Shown: positions 1 through 7,292 of the stretch, one piece after another | Numbering within the stretch: position 1 is the first letter of the stretch | Layout of the letters: every line of letters starts with the position of its first letter | From: Clostridia bacterium | GTDB lineage: Bacteria; Bacillota; Clostridia; Oscillospirales; Acutalibacteraceae | Length of the DNA: 7,538 nt | Reading direction: 5' to 3' | Assembly: GCA_017552845.1 (NCBI GenBank) | Contig: JAFZOE010000328.1 | Location: forward strand, 1 to 7,538 | Translations under genes and position numbers: made by a program | Notes under the pieces: model-generated | Database searches by the model: none | Told to the model about the DNA's origin: nothing | Seen by the model: the letters and a program-made list of their open reading frames with translations, nothing else

Positions 1-569
1 AACATGATTGAAACGCCGCCGTGAGCGAGAACCCATTCCTTGATGGAGACGCGGTCGTCAACGTCAAATTCAACCACATCCTTGATTCTGACATTGCAGC
101 CAGAAGAGAATCTCTCAATATCGGAATAGTGACCCATGAACTGAGAAAGATAAGGGCTGTAGGGAAAATCGCGCTCGTAGGCGATGCCGCTGTCCGTTTT
201 GAGGGAGGCAAAAATATCAAGATCGTTGAGACCAACGGTGAAAACGGTGCTGTCCGGATAGGTCCTGCCGTCGCCGTAGTAGCCGGAATTCTCATCTTCC
301 CATCTGCTGTTTGCGCTGAACCAGTAGAGATATGCCTCTGAAAAATCGGTGTCATCCTTCGTGCCGTAGCCCTGCATAATATAGTCGCTCTCAAGGCAGC
401 TCGCCACCGAGAATGCGGCGCACGCACCGAAATTACCCTGCTTCTTGACCGAGGTCACATATCCCTTCTCAACTGCGCTGTAAGAGGAGGGGATATTTGC
501 GGCGAATGCCAGAGAAGCAAAGGAAAAGGCGATAATCAACGCAAGCAGGACCGCAATTGATTTTTTCAT
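1..569 (-). CDS. Secreted papain-like (C1 family) cysteine peptidase, N-terminal 189 codons, truncated by the window edge
   Basis: Translating leftward from the ATG at 569-567 gives an open frame to the window edge. GGAGG at 581-577 sits 7 bases upstream and fixes the start. Residues 1-23 form a typical signal peptide (MKKS, then a hydrophobic run ending AFA), so the product is exported. The mature part begins almost at once with IPSSYSAVEKGYVTSVKKQ, matching the N-terminus of mature papain-family enzymes, so no inhibitory propeptide is present. Gln44 fits the oxyanion-hole glutamine and Cys50 (GACAAFS) the catalytic cysteine. GGVSI at 184-188 resembles the strand that precedes the catalytic His in the family; that His would lie beyond the edge. 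Oddities: the usual GSCWAFS motif has Ala in place of Trp, and the paired Cys three residues before the nucleophile is Phe47. It starts 33 bases after icd with no visible terminator, so read-through from acn-icd is possible. The family call is good; substrate and any C-terminal surface domains are unknown. Confidence 0.8.
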   Translation of the reverse strand, partial: MKKSIAVLLALIIAFSFASLAFAANIPSSYSAVEKGYVTSVKKQGNFGACAAFSVASCLESDYIMQGYGTKDDTDFSEAYLYWFSANSRWEDENSGYYGDGRTYPDSTVFTVGLNDLDIFASLKTDSGIAYERDFPYSPYLSQFMGHYSDIERFSSGCNVRIKDVVEFDVDDRVSIKEWVLAHGGVSIM

Positions 570-602
570 AATATTTCCTCCGTTTATACCGTAAAAAGCG
601 AA

Positions 603-1766
603 TTAAAGAGACGAGAGAGTCTCCATTACATAGTTGCCGAATTCCTCGCAGGTGCAGCCGTCCTCCCTGCCTGTGATATGAATCTTCTTCTCTTCATACA
701 TGCAGATATCGAGCGCTCTCTCGAGTTTATCAGCTTCGGCTTGTTTGCCGATATGGGAGAGGAGCATGACAGATGCTCTGAGCATTGAAGCGGGGTCGGC
801 GTATTTACCTCTGCCCTCTTTAATCATTCTCGGAGCCGAGCCGTGAATTGCCTCAAACATAGCATATTTCTTGCCGATGTTTGCGCTGCCGGCAGTGCCG
901 ACGCCGCCCATGAATTCGGCAGCCTCGTCGGTGATTATATCACCGTAGAGGTTCGGAAGAACGAATACCTTGAAATCCTTGCGGCGCTTGGGATCGATGA
1001 GCTTTGCGGTAGTGATGTCGATATACCATTCGTCGGTCGTGATTTCGGGATATTCCTTGCCGATATTCTTGGCAAGATTGAGGAACTTGCCGTCTGTTGT
1101 CTTTATGATATTTGCCTTCTGAATAATTGATACTCTGTCCTTGCCGTTCTTGCGGGCATATTCGTAAGCGAGGCGCGCGATTCTCTCGCTGCCCTCGGTT
1201 GTGGTGACAACGAAATCCATCGCGAGGTCATCGGTAATATTGATGCCCTTTGAACCTACTGCGTAAGCGCCTTCGGTATTCTCTCTGAAGAAGGTCCAGT
1301 CAATGCCCTCCTCGGGAATTTTGACCGGGCGGACATTTGCAAAAAGGTCGAGAGCCTTTCTCATCGCAACGTTCGCGCTCTCGATATTCGGCCAGGGGTC
1401 GCCTGCCTGCGGAGTCGTGGTCGGTCCTTTGAGAATTACGGGGCACTGCTTTAACTGCTCCATAACGTCATCGGGAATGGCCTTCATGACCTTGACTCTG
1501 TTTTCAATGGTGAGTCCGTCAATGGTCTTGAACTCTATCTTTCCGCTCTCGACATCGTCCTTAAGCAGAAATGCGAGCACTCTCGCGCTCTCGGCGGTGA
1601 TAATCGGGCCGATGCCGTCGCCGCCGCAAACGCCTATAGTCAGCTTGTCGAGCTTGTCAAAGTCGATGAAATCGCCCTGCTGCTTGATTCTTTCGCTTCT
1701 TTCATTCTGCTCGGTAACGAGTGCCTTGAATTTTTCAACTGCGTTGTTGAGCTGTTCCTGTGTCAT
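603..1766 (-). CDS. icd: Isocitrate dehydrogenase (isocitrate/isopropylmalate dehydrogenase family)
   Basis: This 387-residue cytosolic enzyme most likely oxidatively decarboxylates isocitrate to 2-oxoglutarate. After an extra helical N-terminus of about 40 residues comes GGDGIGP (48-54). By comparison with E. coli Icd the substrate residues are present: Ser130 and Asn132 (SANVAMR), Arg136, Arg146 (VRPVK), Arg161 (FRENTE), Tyr168, Lys217 (QKANIIK) and the metal-binding Asp250, Asp276 and Asp280. The family signature NLYGDIITDEAAEFMGG covers 272-288. Ser at the Ser113 position plus an aconitase gene immediately upstream favour isocitrate over isopropylmalate. The coenzyme site is mixed: after HGSAP (308-312) comes Arg313-Met314, where NAD enzymes usually have Asp-Ile and E. 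coli has Lys-Tyr, and the following loop is about three residues longer than in E. coli. NAD or NADP use therefore cannot be assigned. The ATG at 1766 is chosen because AAGGGGG lies 7 bases upstream; an ATG four bases earlier meets a stop after two codons. Confidence 0.9.
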   Translation of the reverse strand: MTQEQLNNAVEKFKALVTEQNERSERIKQQGDFIDFDKLDKLTIGVCGGDGIGPIITAESARVLAFLLKDDVESGKIEFKTIDGLTIENRVKVMKAIPDDVMEQLKQCPVILKGPTTTPQAGDPWPNIESANVAMRKALDLFANVRPVKIPEEGIDWTFFRENTEGAYAVGSKGINITDDLAMDFVVTTTEGSERIARLAYEYARKNGKDRVSIIQKANIIKTTDGKFLNLAKNIGKEYPEITTDEWYIDITTAKLIDPKRRKDFKVFVLPNLYGDIITDEAAEFMGGVGTAGSANIGKKYAMFEAIHGSAPRMIKEGRGKYADPASMLRASVMLLSHIGKQAEADKLERALDICMYEEKKIHITGREDGCTCEEFGNYVMETLSSL

Positions 1767-1773
1767 TTCATTT

Positions 1774-1780
1774 CCCCCTT
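1774..1780 (-). promoter_or_regulatory. Ribosome binding site of icd, overlapping the aconitase stop codon
   Basis: On the minus strand the aconitase stop TAA (1781-1779) runs directly into GGGGG, so AAGGGGG at 1780-1774 serves as the Shine-Dalgarno sequence 7 bases before the icd ATG at 1766. The overlap implies that ribosomes finishing aconitase sit on the icd initiation site, which suggests translational coupling and one transcript for both genes. Coupling is inference; the overlap is seen. Confidence 0.75.
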
Positions 1781-3713
1781 AATTGTGCTGTTCTTTTGTG
1801 TAGTTGAGAAGACCGCCTGCGAGAATCATCGCCGTCTGTCTTTCGGAATAATCATAAGCGAGCTTGTATTCTTCGCCCTTTGTGACGTTTCTGAGTGTTA
1901 CTTCAGCTCCGGCCGCAATCTTTTCGCGGATACCGTCGAGAGCGAGAATATCATCCGTATCAATCTTATCATAGTCATCGGGATTCGCGAATGTGAACGG
2001 CATGATACCTGCGTTCACAAGATTTGCCATATGAATTCTCGCGAAAGATTTGGTGATGACTGCCTTTATTCCGAGATAGAGCGGTACCAGCGCCGCATGT
2101 TCTCTCGAAGAGCCCTGGCCGTAGTTTGCGCCGCCGATTATGAATCCTTTGCCCGCCGCCTTGCATCTCTCTGCAAAATGCTCATCACACTGTCTGAAGC
2201 AGAAATTCGAGAGATAGGGGATGTTTGAACGGTAGGGAAGAATTTTCGCGCCTGCAGGCATGATATGGTCGGTCGTGATATTGTCACCGACCTTAAGGAT
2301 TGCCGGTGCCTCAATGTTTTCGGGAAGCGCTTCGCTCGAGGGGAAGGGCTTTATATTCGGGCCGTAAACGATTTCTACGCAGTCAGCGTCCTTTTCGTGA
2401 ATCGGCTTTTCGATCATATTGTCGTTGATAATGAATCTTTCGGGCATTGTAATTTCGGGCATTTCACCGAGTTCTCTCGGATCCGTGAGGAAGCCCGTGA
2501 TAGCCGAAGCTGCCGCTGTTTCGGGACTGACAAGATAGATGCCTGCGTCCGCCGTGCCGGAGCGTCCCTCGAAGTTTCTGTTGAATGTTCTCAGGGATAC
2601 GCCCGCAGAATTCGGGCTCTGACCCATGCCGATACAGGGGCCGCACGCGCATTCAAGCAGCCTTGCGCCTGCCGAGAGAATATCGGAGAGCGCGCCGTTG
2701 AGCGAGAGCATGTTGAGCACCTGCATTGAGCCAGGGGAGATTGTCAGCGAAACATTCGCGGCAACTTTCTTACCCTTGAGAATAGCCGCTACCTTGAGCA
2801 GATCCATCAGCGATGAATTTGTGCATGAGCCGATGCAGACCTGGTCGATTTTAATCCTGCCTATATCCTTGACCGTCTTGACTCTGTCGGGCATATGGGG
2901 CATTGCCGCCGCCGGCTCGAGAGCGCACAGGTCAATATCGATAATCTCATCATATTCGGCGTCTGGATCGCTCGAAAGCTCGGTCCAGTCTTCCTCTCTG
3001 CCCTGCGCCTTGAGGAACGCCCTTGTGATTTCGTCGGAGGGGAATACGCTGGTAGTCGCGCCGAGTTCGGCGCCCATATTGGTGATTGTTGCCCTCTCGG
3101 GAACAGAGAGAGTCTTCACGCCCTCGCCGCCGTATTCGATAATCTTGCCCACGCCGCCCTTGACGCTCATAATGCGGAGCACTTCGAGGATTATATCCTT
3201 CGCGCTGACCCAGGGTGAGAGCTTTCCGCTCAGGCGCACGAGAGTCATCTTCGGCATGGTTGTATAATATGTGCCGCCGCCCATAGCGACCGCGACGTCG
3301 AGACCGCCCGCGCCGATGGCGAGCATACCGATACCGCCGCCTGTGGGAGTATGCGAATCGGAGCCAATAAGGGTTTTGCCGGGCTTTCCGAATCTTTCAA
3401 GATGGAGCTGATGGCAGATGCCGTTGCCGGGTTTTGAATAGAGAAGGCCTCTCTTCTTGGCGACTGACTGAATGAATCTGTGGTCGTCCGCATTCTCAAA
3501 GCCTGTCTGAAGGGTGTTGTGGTCGATATAGGCGACCGAAAGCTCGGTTTTTACTCTTTCGATACCCATTGCTTCAAATTCAAGATAAGCCATTGTGCCC
3601 GTGGCATCCTGCGTGAGAGTCTGATCGATTCTGATACCGATTTCGGTGCCGGGAATCATATCTCCCTCAAGCAGATGGCTCTTAATAAGCTTCTGTCCTA
3701 TAGTGTAACCCAT
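1779..3713 (-). CDS. acn: Aconitate hydratase (aconitase), Aquifex-type, single-chain
   Basis: A 644-residue [4Fe-4S] enzyme that interconverts citrate and isocitrate through cis-aconitate in the cytosol. Active-site pairs are visible: Asp64-His65 (YIDHNTLQ) and Asp119-Ser120-His121 (GSDSHTPTGGG). The cluster ligands are Cys297 (CIGSCTNSS), Cys357 and Cys360 (CACGPC). GRSGTADAGIYLVSPETAA at 383-401 is also conserved. A linker near 450-470 leads to the swivel domain with GDNITTDHIMPAG (476-488) and the catalytic loop YGQGSSREHAA (531-541, Ser535, Ser536, Arg537). The fused large and small domains and the length fit the shorter bacterial aconitases called Aquifex-type rather than the roughly 900-residue AcnA/AcnB enzymes or two-subunit isopropylmalate isomerase. 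The ATG is preceded 5 bases upstream by GGAGG (3723-3719) and by a consensus promoter. It forms a unit with icd 12 bases downstream, giving two consecutive steps toward 2-oxoglutarate. No citrate synthase gene is in view. Confidence 0.95.
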   Translation of the reverse strand: MGYTIGQKLIKSHLLEGDMIPGTEIGIRIDQTLTQDATGTMAYLEFEAMGIERVKTELSVAYIDHNTLQTGFENADDHRFIQSVAKKRGLLYSKPGNGICHQLHLERFGKPGKTLIGSDSHTPTGGGIGMLAIGAGGLDVAVAMGGGTYYTTMPKMTLVRLSGKLSPWVSAKDIILEVLRIMSVKGGVGKIIEYGGEGVKTLSVPERATITNMGAELGATTSVFPSDEITRAFLKAQGREEDWTELSSDPDAEYDEIIDIDLCALEPAAAMPHMPDRVKTVKDIGRIKIDQVCIGSCTNSSLMDLLKVAAILKGKKVAANVSLTISPGSMQVLNMLSLNGALSDILSAGARLLECACGPCIGMGQSPNSAGVSLRTFNRNFEGRSGTADAGIYLVSPETAAASAITGFLTDPRELGEMPEITMPERFIINDNMIEKPIHEKDADCVEIVYGPNIKPFPSSEALPENIEAPAILKVGDNITTDHIMPAGAKILPYRSNIPYLSNFCFRQCDEHFAERCKAAGKGFIIGGANYGQGSSREHAALVPLYLGIKAVITKSFARIHMANLVNAGIMPFTFANPDDYDKIDTDDILALDGIREKIAAGAEVTLRNVTKGEEYKLAYDYSERQTAMILAGGLLNYTKEQHN

Positions 3714-3746
3714 AATTACCTCCGGTAAATAAAATTCTAGCTAATT

Positions 3747-3775
3747 ATTATATACTTTTATATGTTTATTGTCAA
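3747..3775 (-). promoter_or_regulatory. Consensus sigma-A promoter for acn-icd
   Basis: Read on the minus strand, TTGACA (3775-3770) and TATAAT (3752-3747) are both perfect matches to the vegetative consensus and are separated by the optimal 17 bases. Transcription would start near 3740, leaving a leader of roughly 27 bases to the acn ATG at 3713, just enough for the ribosome binding site. The -35 box contains the TGA stop (3774-3772) of the upstream ABC gene. I see no hairpin terminator or attenuator in the 58-base gap, so ABC transcripts may also read into acn. The motif match is direct; activity is inferred. Confidence 0.88.
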
Positions 3776-5517
3776 CTTATCCTGCTGTTGTACAGCTTCT
3801 CATAGAATCCGTGTTTTGACATAAGCTCGGTGTGCGTGCCCTGCTCGATGACCTTTCCGTCTTTCATAACGAGAATCTTATCGGAATTGCGAACCGTCGA
3901 AAGCCGGTGGGCTACTATGAAACTCGTCCTGCCCTTTGTCATCCCCGCGAAGGCATTGCGTATCTTGATTTCGGTGCGCGTATCAATTGATGAAGTGGCC
4001 TCGTCGAGAATCAGGGCGGGCGGGAGCGAGAGCATTACCCTCGCTATGCAGAGCAGCTGTTTCTGCCCCTGGGAGAGCGATGATATCTCATCGGAAATGA
4101 CGGTGTCATAGCCTTTCGGAAGCCTTTTTATAAATGAATGAGCATATGCCGATTTTGCCGCGGCGATTATCTCCTCGCGCGTGGCGCCGGGTTTTCCGAG
4201 AGCAATGTTTTCAGCGACCGTGGCGGTCTTTATCCAGGTTTCCTGGAGCACCATTCCGTAGCCGGCGCGAAGTGAAGCGCGGGTGATGTCGCGTATATCG
4301 ATATTGTCAATCTTAATTGCGCCCGAATCAACATCATAGAATCTCATCAGCAGGTTGATTACCGTTGTTTTTCCGCATCCCGTCGGGCCGACTATTGCAA
4401 TTTGCTCGCCGTGTTTTACATCGAGATTGAGATTCTTAATGAGCTCTCTGTCCGGAGTGTATGAGAATTCGACATTTTCCAGAGTGATATCATCGCCGAT
4501 ATTCGCCCTGTTTACCGCGTCCGGTTTATCCGGAACGGCGCTCTCGGCCTCTATTAGTTCAAATATCCGCTCGGCGCAGGCAATTGAATTCTGCAGCTCC
4601 GTCACGACTCCCGATATTTCGTTGAACGGTTTCGCGTATTGACCGGAATAATTAAGAAAGGCCGTCAGCGCACCGACCGTAATCGGCGAAGTTCCGCTTA
4701 TAGCGCTGAGCGCGCCCGTGAGAGCTACACCCGCGTAAATCATATTGTTGACAAATCTCGTTGAGGGATTCGTGATTGATGAGAAGAATATAGCTTTAAG
4801 CGAGGCTCTTGCGAAATCTTCGTTTATTTCATCAAATTCACTTATAGCCTTCTCCTCTGCACCATAGGCGGCAATGACGTTGTGATTTGTTACCGTCTCA
4901 TCTATATGCGCGGTCTGTCTGCCTCTGGCCTGAGACTGCGCGAGAAACATATTATGAGTCTTTTTCGCAACAAATGAGGCAACAAAAAGCGAGAGGGGAG
5001 TCAGCAGCGCAACAACCGGCGTTATCCTCGGGCTGATTCTTATCATGAATACCAGGGTTCCGAGTATCGTCATTATACCTGTGAAAAACTGTGTGAATCC
5101 CATCAGCAGACCTTCGGCGAAGTTATCCGCATCCGAAATAACTCTGCTGACTATGTCGCCCGAGGTGTGTGAATCAATATAGGAAACGGGGAGAGACGAA
5201 ATCTTTTTCATCGCATCGTTTCTCACATCCCTGACAACTCTGAACGCTATGGTGTTATTGACATTTCCGGCTATCCACTGCGAGAGAGCGCTGAGCGCCG
5301 CTGTTATTATAATTGAGCCGATATTGTTAAGGAGAATATCATAATCAATATTGCCGAAGCCCTTAATCGCATCAATCGCTCTGCCCGCGAGCACGGGTAT
5401 ATACAGATTGCATGCGACGCAGACCAGGGAAAGAAGCAAAGAAACGAAAACGAGGAGATTGTATTTGCGAGTGTATCTGAGAATCTTGGAGAGAGTACCC
5501 TTTTTTATCTTTTTCAT
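3772..5517 (-). CDS. ABC exporter half-transporter, catalytic subunit of a heterodimer (membrane domain plus ATPase)
   Basis: This 581-residue inner-membrane protein has an exporter-type membrane domain (about residues 15-310, six hydrophobic segments near 18-46, 65-85, 134-155, 163-185, 243-270 and 275-295) followed by an ATPase domain. Visible ATPase motifs are A-loop Tyr353, Walker A GPTGCGKTT (377-385), Q-loop Gln425, signature LSQGQ (481-485), Walker B ALILDE (501-506) with catalytic Glu506, and H-loop His537. The Glu and His are intact, but the signature has Gln where LSGGQ has Gly. In the TM287/288 class this combination marks the subunit that supplies the complete Walker A/B and H-loop residues to the active site and the altered signature to the degenerate one. 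Its ATG at 5517 overlaps the stop of the preceding ABC gene by four bases (ATGA), implying coupled translation and one-to-one assembly. Drug, lipid or peptide export are all possible; the substrate cannot be inferred. Confidence 0.93.
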   Translation of the reverse strand: MKKIKKGTLSKILRYTRKYNLLVFVSLLLSLVCVACNLYIPVLAGRAIDAIKGFGNIDYDILLNNIGSIIITAALSALSQWIAGNVNNTIAFRVVRDVRNDAMKKISSLPVSYIDSHTSGDIVSRVISDADNFAEGLLMGFTQFFTGIMTILGTLVFMIRISPRITPVVALLTPLSLFVASFVAKKTHNMFLAQSQARGRQTAHIDETVTNHNVIAAYGAEEKAISEFDEINEDFARASLKAIFFSSITNPSTRFVNNMIYAGVALTGALSAISGTSPITVGALTAFLNYSGQYAKPFNEISGVVTELQNSIACAERIFELIEAESAVPDKPDAVNRANIGDDITLENVEFSYTPDRELIKNLNLDVKHGEQIAIVGPTGCGKTTVINLLMRFYDVDSGAIKIDNIDIRDITRASLRAGYGMVLQETWIKTATVAENIALGKPGATREEIIAAAKSAYAHSFIKRLPKGYDTVISDEISSLSQGQKQLLCIARVMLSLPPALILDEATSSIDTRTEIKIRNAFAGMTKGRTSFIVAHRLSTVRNSDKILVMKDGKVIEQGTHTELMSKHGFYEKLYNSRIS

Positions 5518-7232
5518 ACGGCTTCACCCTCCTCTTCAAACTGAGAAAGATGAATCTGCCTGTATTCTTCATTATTTGACAGAAGCTCCGAATGGGTTCC
5601 GATGCTCGCTTTTCCGTCCTCAAGCAGTATGATTTTATCGCAGTCGAGAATAGAGCCGGTTCTCTGCGAAACAATGAATGTCGCAGGGTAATCAAGCTTC
5701 GATACAGCCTTTCGCATTTCGGAATCCGTCAGATAATCGAGGGCGCTTGATGCGTCGTCGAGAATAAGAACATCCGCATCTTTAACCAATGCTCTCGCAA
5801 CGGCGAGGCGCTGCCTCTGACCGCCCGAGAAGTTTCTGCCGCTCTGCTCGGTCACGCAGTCAATTCCGTTTTCCTTCTCATTTACGAAATCATAAGCCTG
5901 AGCCGCCCTGAGCACGGACTCTGTTTCCAGTTCGGAAGCGTTTTCGTTGCCGAGAGCGAGATTGCTTCTTACCGTTCCTTTAAATATAACGGGTTTCTGT
6001 TCAACGAAAGCAATCTTTTGAGCTAGTTCATTCTTTGTCCAAGAGACAATATCTTTTCCTTCAATGTAAATCCTGCCCTCATCGGGTGGATAGAAGCCTG
6101 CCAGCAGCTCGACCAGTGTCGATTTGCCCGAGCCCGTGGCTCCGATTATACCTATTCTCTCGCCCTTGCAGACTTTGAAGGAGATATTTTTCAGCGTAGG
6201 TTCTCCCGCGCCTTTATATGTGAATGAAACGTTATCGAATTCTATGAAAGCATCCGTGTCTTTGTCTGCCGCCGGCGCTGGCTTCTTCTCAGGCTGAGTA
6301 TCAAGCAAATCTGCGACTCTGCCCGCGCAGGCAAATGATTTGGTGAGCGTAATTATCAGGTTCGCAAGCTTTACCAGCTCGACGAGAATCTGTGACATAT
6401 AGCTGTAGAGAGCGACAACGGCGCCGCAGGAGATAATGCCCGCGTCAACCCTCTTCGCCCCGAGCCAGATGAGGACTGCAATTGCCGTGTTTACAATCAT
6501 GCAGGTCAGAGGATTGAGAAGCGCGGAGATTCTGCCCGTTCTCTCCTGAAGAAGAGTCAGGATGCTGTTCTTTCTGCTGAATTCCTCTGCTTGCGCCTGC
6601 TCCCTTCCGAAAGCGCGCAGAACTCTCGAACCCGTGATGCTCTCTCGGGTTGTCAGAAGAGCGGAATCAACCGCCTCGCGAATTTTTCTGTTTCTCGGAA
6701 TGGTAATCAGCATTATTCCGAATATAACTATGCTCAGAAGAGGCACCGCGCCTATGAATACGCCCGCAGAAACGGCATCCACCTTAAAAGCCATAATGCA
6801 AGCGCCGAATACCACGAAAGGCGAGCGCAGCAGCAGGCGAAGAGTCAGATTCACGCCGTTCTGAATGCTGTCCATATCACCGGTCAGCCTTGTGATCAGG
6901 CCGGATGTGCCTGTCTCGTTATACTGCGTGAATGATAAATACTGTATTTTTCTATATGCTTCGTGCTTGAGTTTCTTAACGAAGGTAACTGCCGCATCGG
7001 CCGAAAAATACTGGGCAGTGACAGAAAAAAGCAGGCCGACAAATCCGAGGATTATCAGCTGAATGCTTCTTGAATATATTATTCCCGTGTCTTTTTGTGC
7101 GATGCCGAGGTCGATTATCTGAGCTATGATAAGCGGAACAAGCAGCTCAAAAGTCGCCTCGATCATCTTGAAAAGGGGAGCGAGGAAGCATCTTAAAATC
7201 TGCCCCCTGAAATGTCCCAGAAGTCTTTTCAT
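5514..7232 (-). CDS. ABC exporter half-transporter, degenerate-site subunit of the heterodimer (membrane domain plus ATPase)
   Basis: A 572-residue partner of the next ABC gene. The exporter-type membrane domain spans about residues 15-305, with hydrophobic segments near 18-42, 56-76, 137-150, 155-178, 242-260 and 265-298. ATPase motifs are A-loop Tyr339, Walker A GATGSGKST (364-372), Gln412, signature FSGGQ (468-472), Walker B VLILDD (488-493) and D-loop SALD (496-499). The residue after the Walker B Asp is Asp493 (GAC) instead of the catalytic Glu, and the H-loop residue is Gln523 (CAG) instead of His. These are the substitutions known from the degenerate subunit of heterodimeric exporters such as TM287. 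I chose the ATG at 7232, with AAGGA 7 bases upstream; the reading frame stays open to a TTG at 7292, but that TTG is the first triplet of the -35 box. The gene is first in a two-gene operon and ends in an ATGA overlap. Substrate unknown. Confidence 0.92.
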   Translation of the reverse strand: MKRLLGHFRGQILRCFLAPLFKMIEATFELLVPLIIAQIIDLGIAQKDTGIIYSRSIQLIILGFVGLLFSVTAQYFSADAAVTFVKKLKHEAYRKIQYLSFTQYNETGTSGLITRLTGDMDSIQNGVNLTLRLLLRSPFVVFGACIMAFKVDAVSAGVFIGAVPLLSIVIFGIMLITIPRNRKIREAVDSALLTTRESITGSRVLRAFGREQAQAEEFSRKNSILTLLQERTGRISALLNPLTCMIVNTAIAVLIWLGAKRVDAGIISCGAVVALYSYMSQILVELVKLANLIITLTKSFACAGRVADLLDTQPEKKPAPAADKDTDAFIEFDNVSFTYKGAGEPTLKNISFKVCKGERIGIIGATGSGKSTLVELLAGFYPPDEGRIYIEGKDIVSWTKNELAQKIAFVEQKPVIFKGTVRSNLALGNENASELETESVLRAAQAYDFVNEKENGIDCVTEQSGRNFSGGQRQRLAVARALVKDADVLILDDASSALDYLTDSEMRKAVSKLDYPATFIVSQRTGSILDCDKIILLEDGKASIGTHSELLSNNEEYRQIHLSQFEEEGEAV

Positions 7233-7239
7233 TTTGTTT

Positions 7240-7244
7240 TCCTT
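7240..7244 (-). promoter_or_regulatory. Ribosome binding site that fixes the start of the first ABC gene
   Basis: AAGGA on the minus strand lies 7 bases before the ATG at 7232-7230. No comparable site precedes the in-frame TTG at 7292, which lies upstream of the predicted transcription start. This favours a 572-residue product over a 592-residue one. Confidence 0.75.
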
Positions 7245-7263
7245 TTTTTCAAGATTACATTTA

Positions 7264-7292
7264 ATTTTATAATATAGAGGCGCTTTTGTCAA
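7264..7292 (-). promoter_or_regulatory. Sigma-A promoter of the ABC exporter operon
   Basis: On the minus strand TTGACA (7292-7287, perfect) and TAAAAT (7269-7264, five of six) are separated by 17 bases. Transcription would start near 7257, about 25 bases before the ATG at 7232. The spacing and leader length closely resemble the acn promoter. The left arm of an inverted repeat lies in the spacer and the -35 box lies in the repeat's loop, so the promoter is probably regulated. Confidence 0.75.

Noticed and set aside
21..341. Rightward 106-codon open frame overlapping the peptidase gene
   Set aside because: It lies opposite a frame with a signal peptide, ribosome binding site and recognisable peptidase motif; its product shows no family features and it is best read as the complement of that gene.
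583..588. TATAAA on the minus strand as a -10 box for the peptidase gene
   Set aside because: The position 17 bases upstream (611-606, TCTCTT) bears no resemblance to a -35 box, and the start would fall inside the ribosome binding site.
1785..3267. Several long rightward open frames (up to about 213 codons) across the aconitase gene
   Set aside because: They mirror a highly conserved aconitase on the other strand; their products show no recognisable domains and the long frames follow from codon bias of the real gene.
1779..3713. The aconitase gene as isopropylmalate isomerase or homoaconitase
   Set aside because: Those enzymes are normally two separate subunits; this is a single chain with aconitase-like swivel and is followed directly by isocitrate dehydrogenase with the isocitrate-type serine.
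5372..5695. Leftward 107-codon open frame across the junction of the two ABC genes
   Set aside because: It is a different frame over the well-supported ATPase C-terminus and next N-terminus, and the two real genes join by a normal ATGA overlap with no sign of a frameshift.
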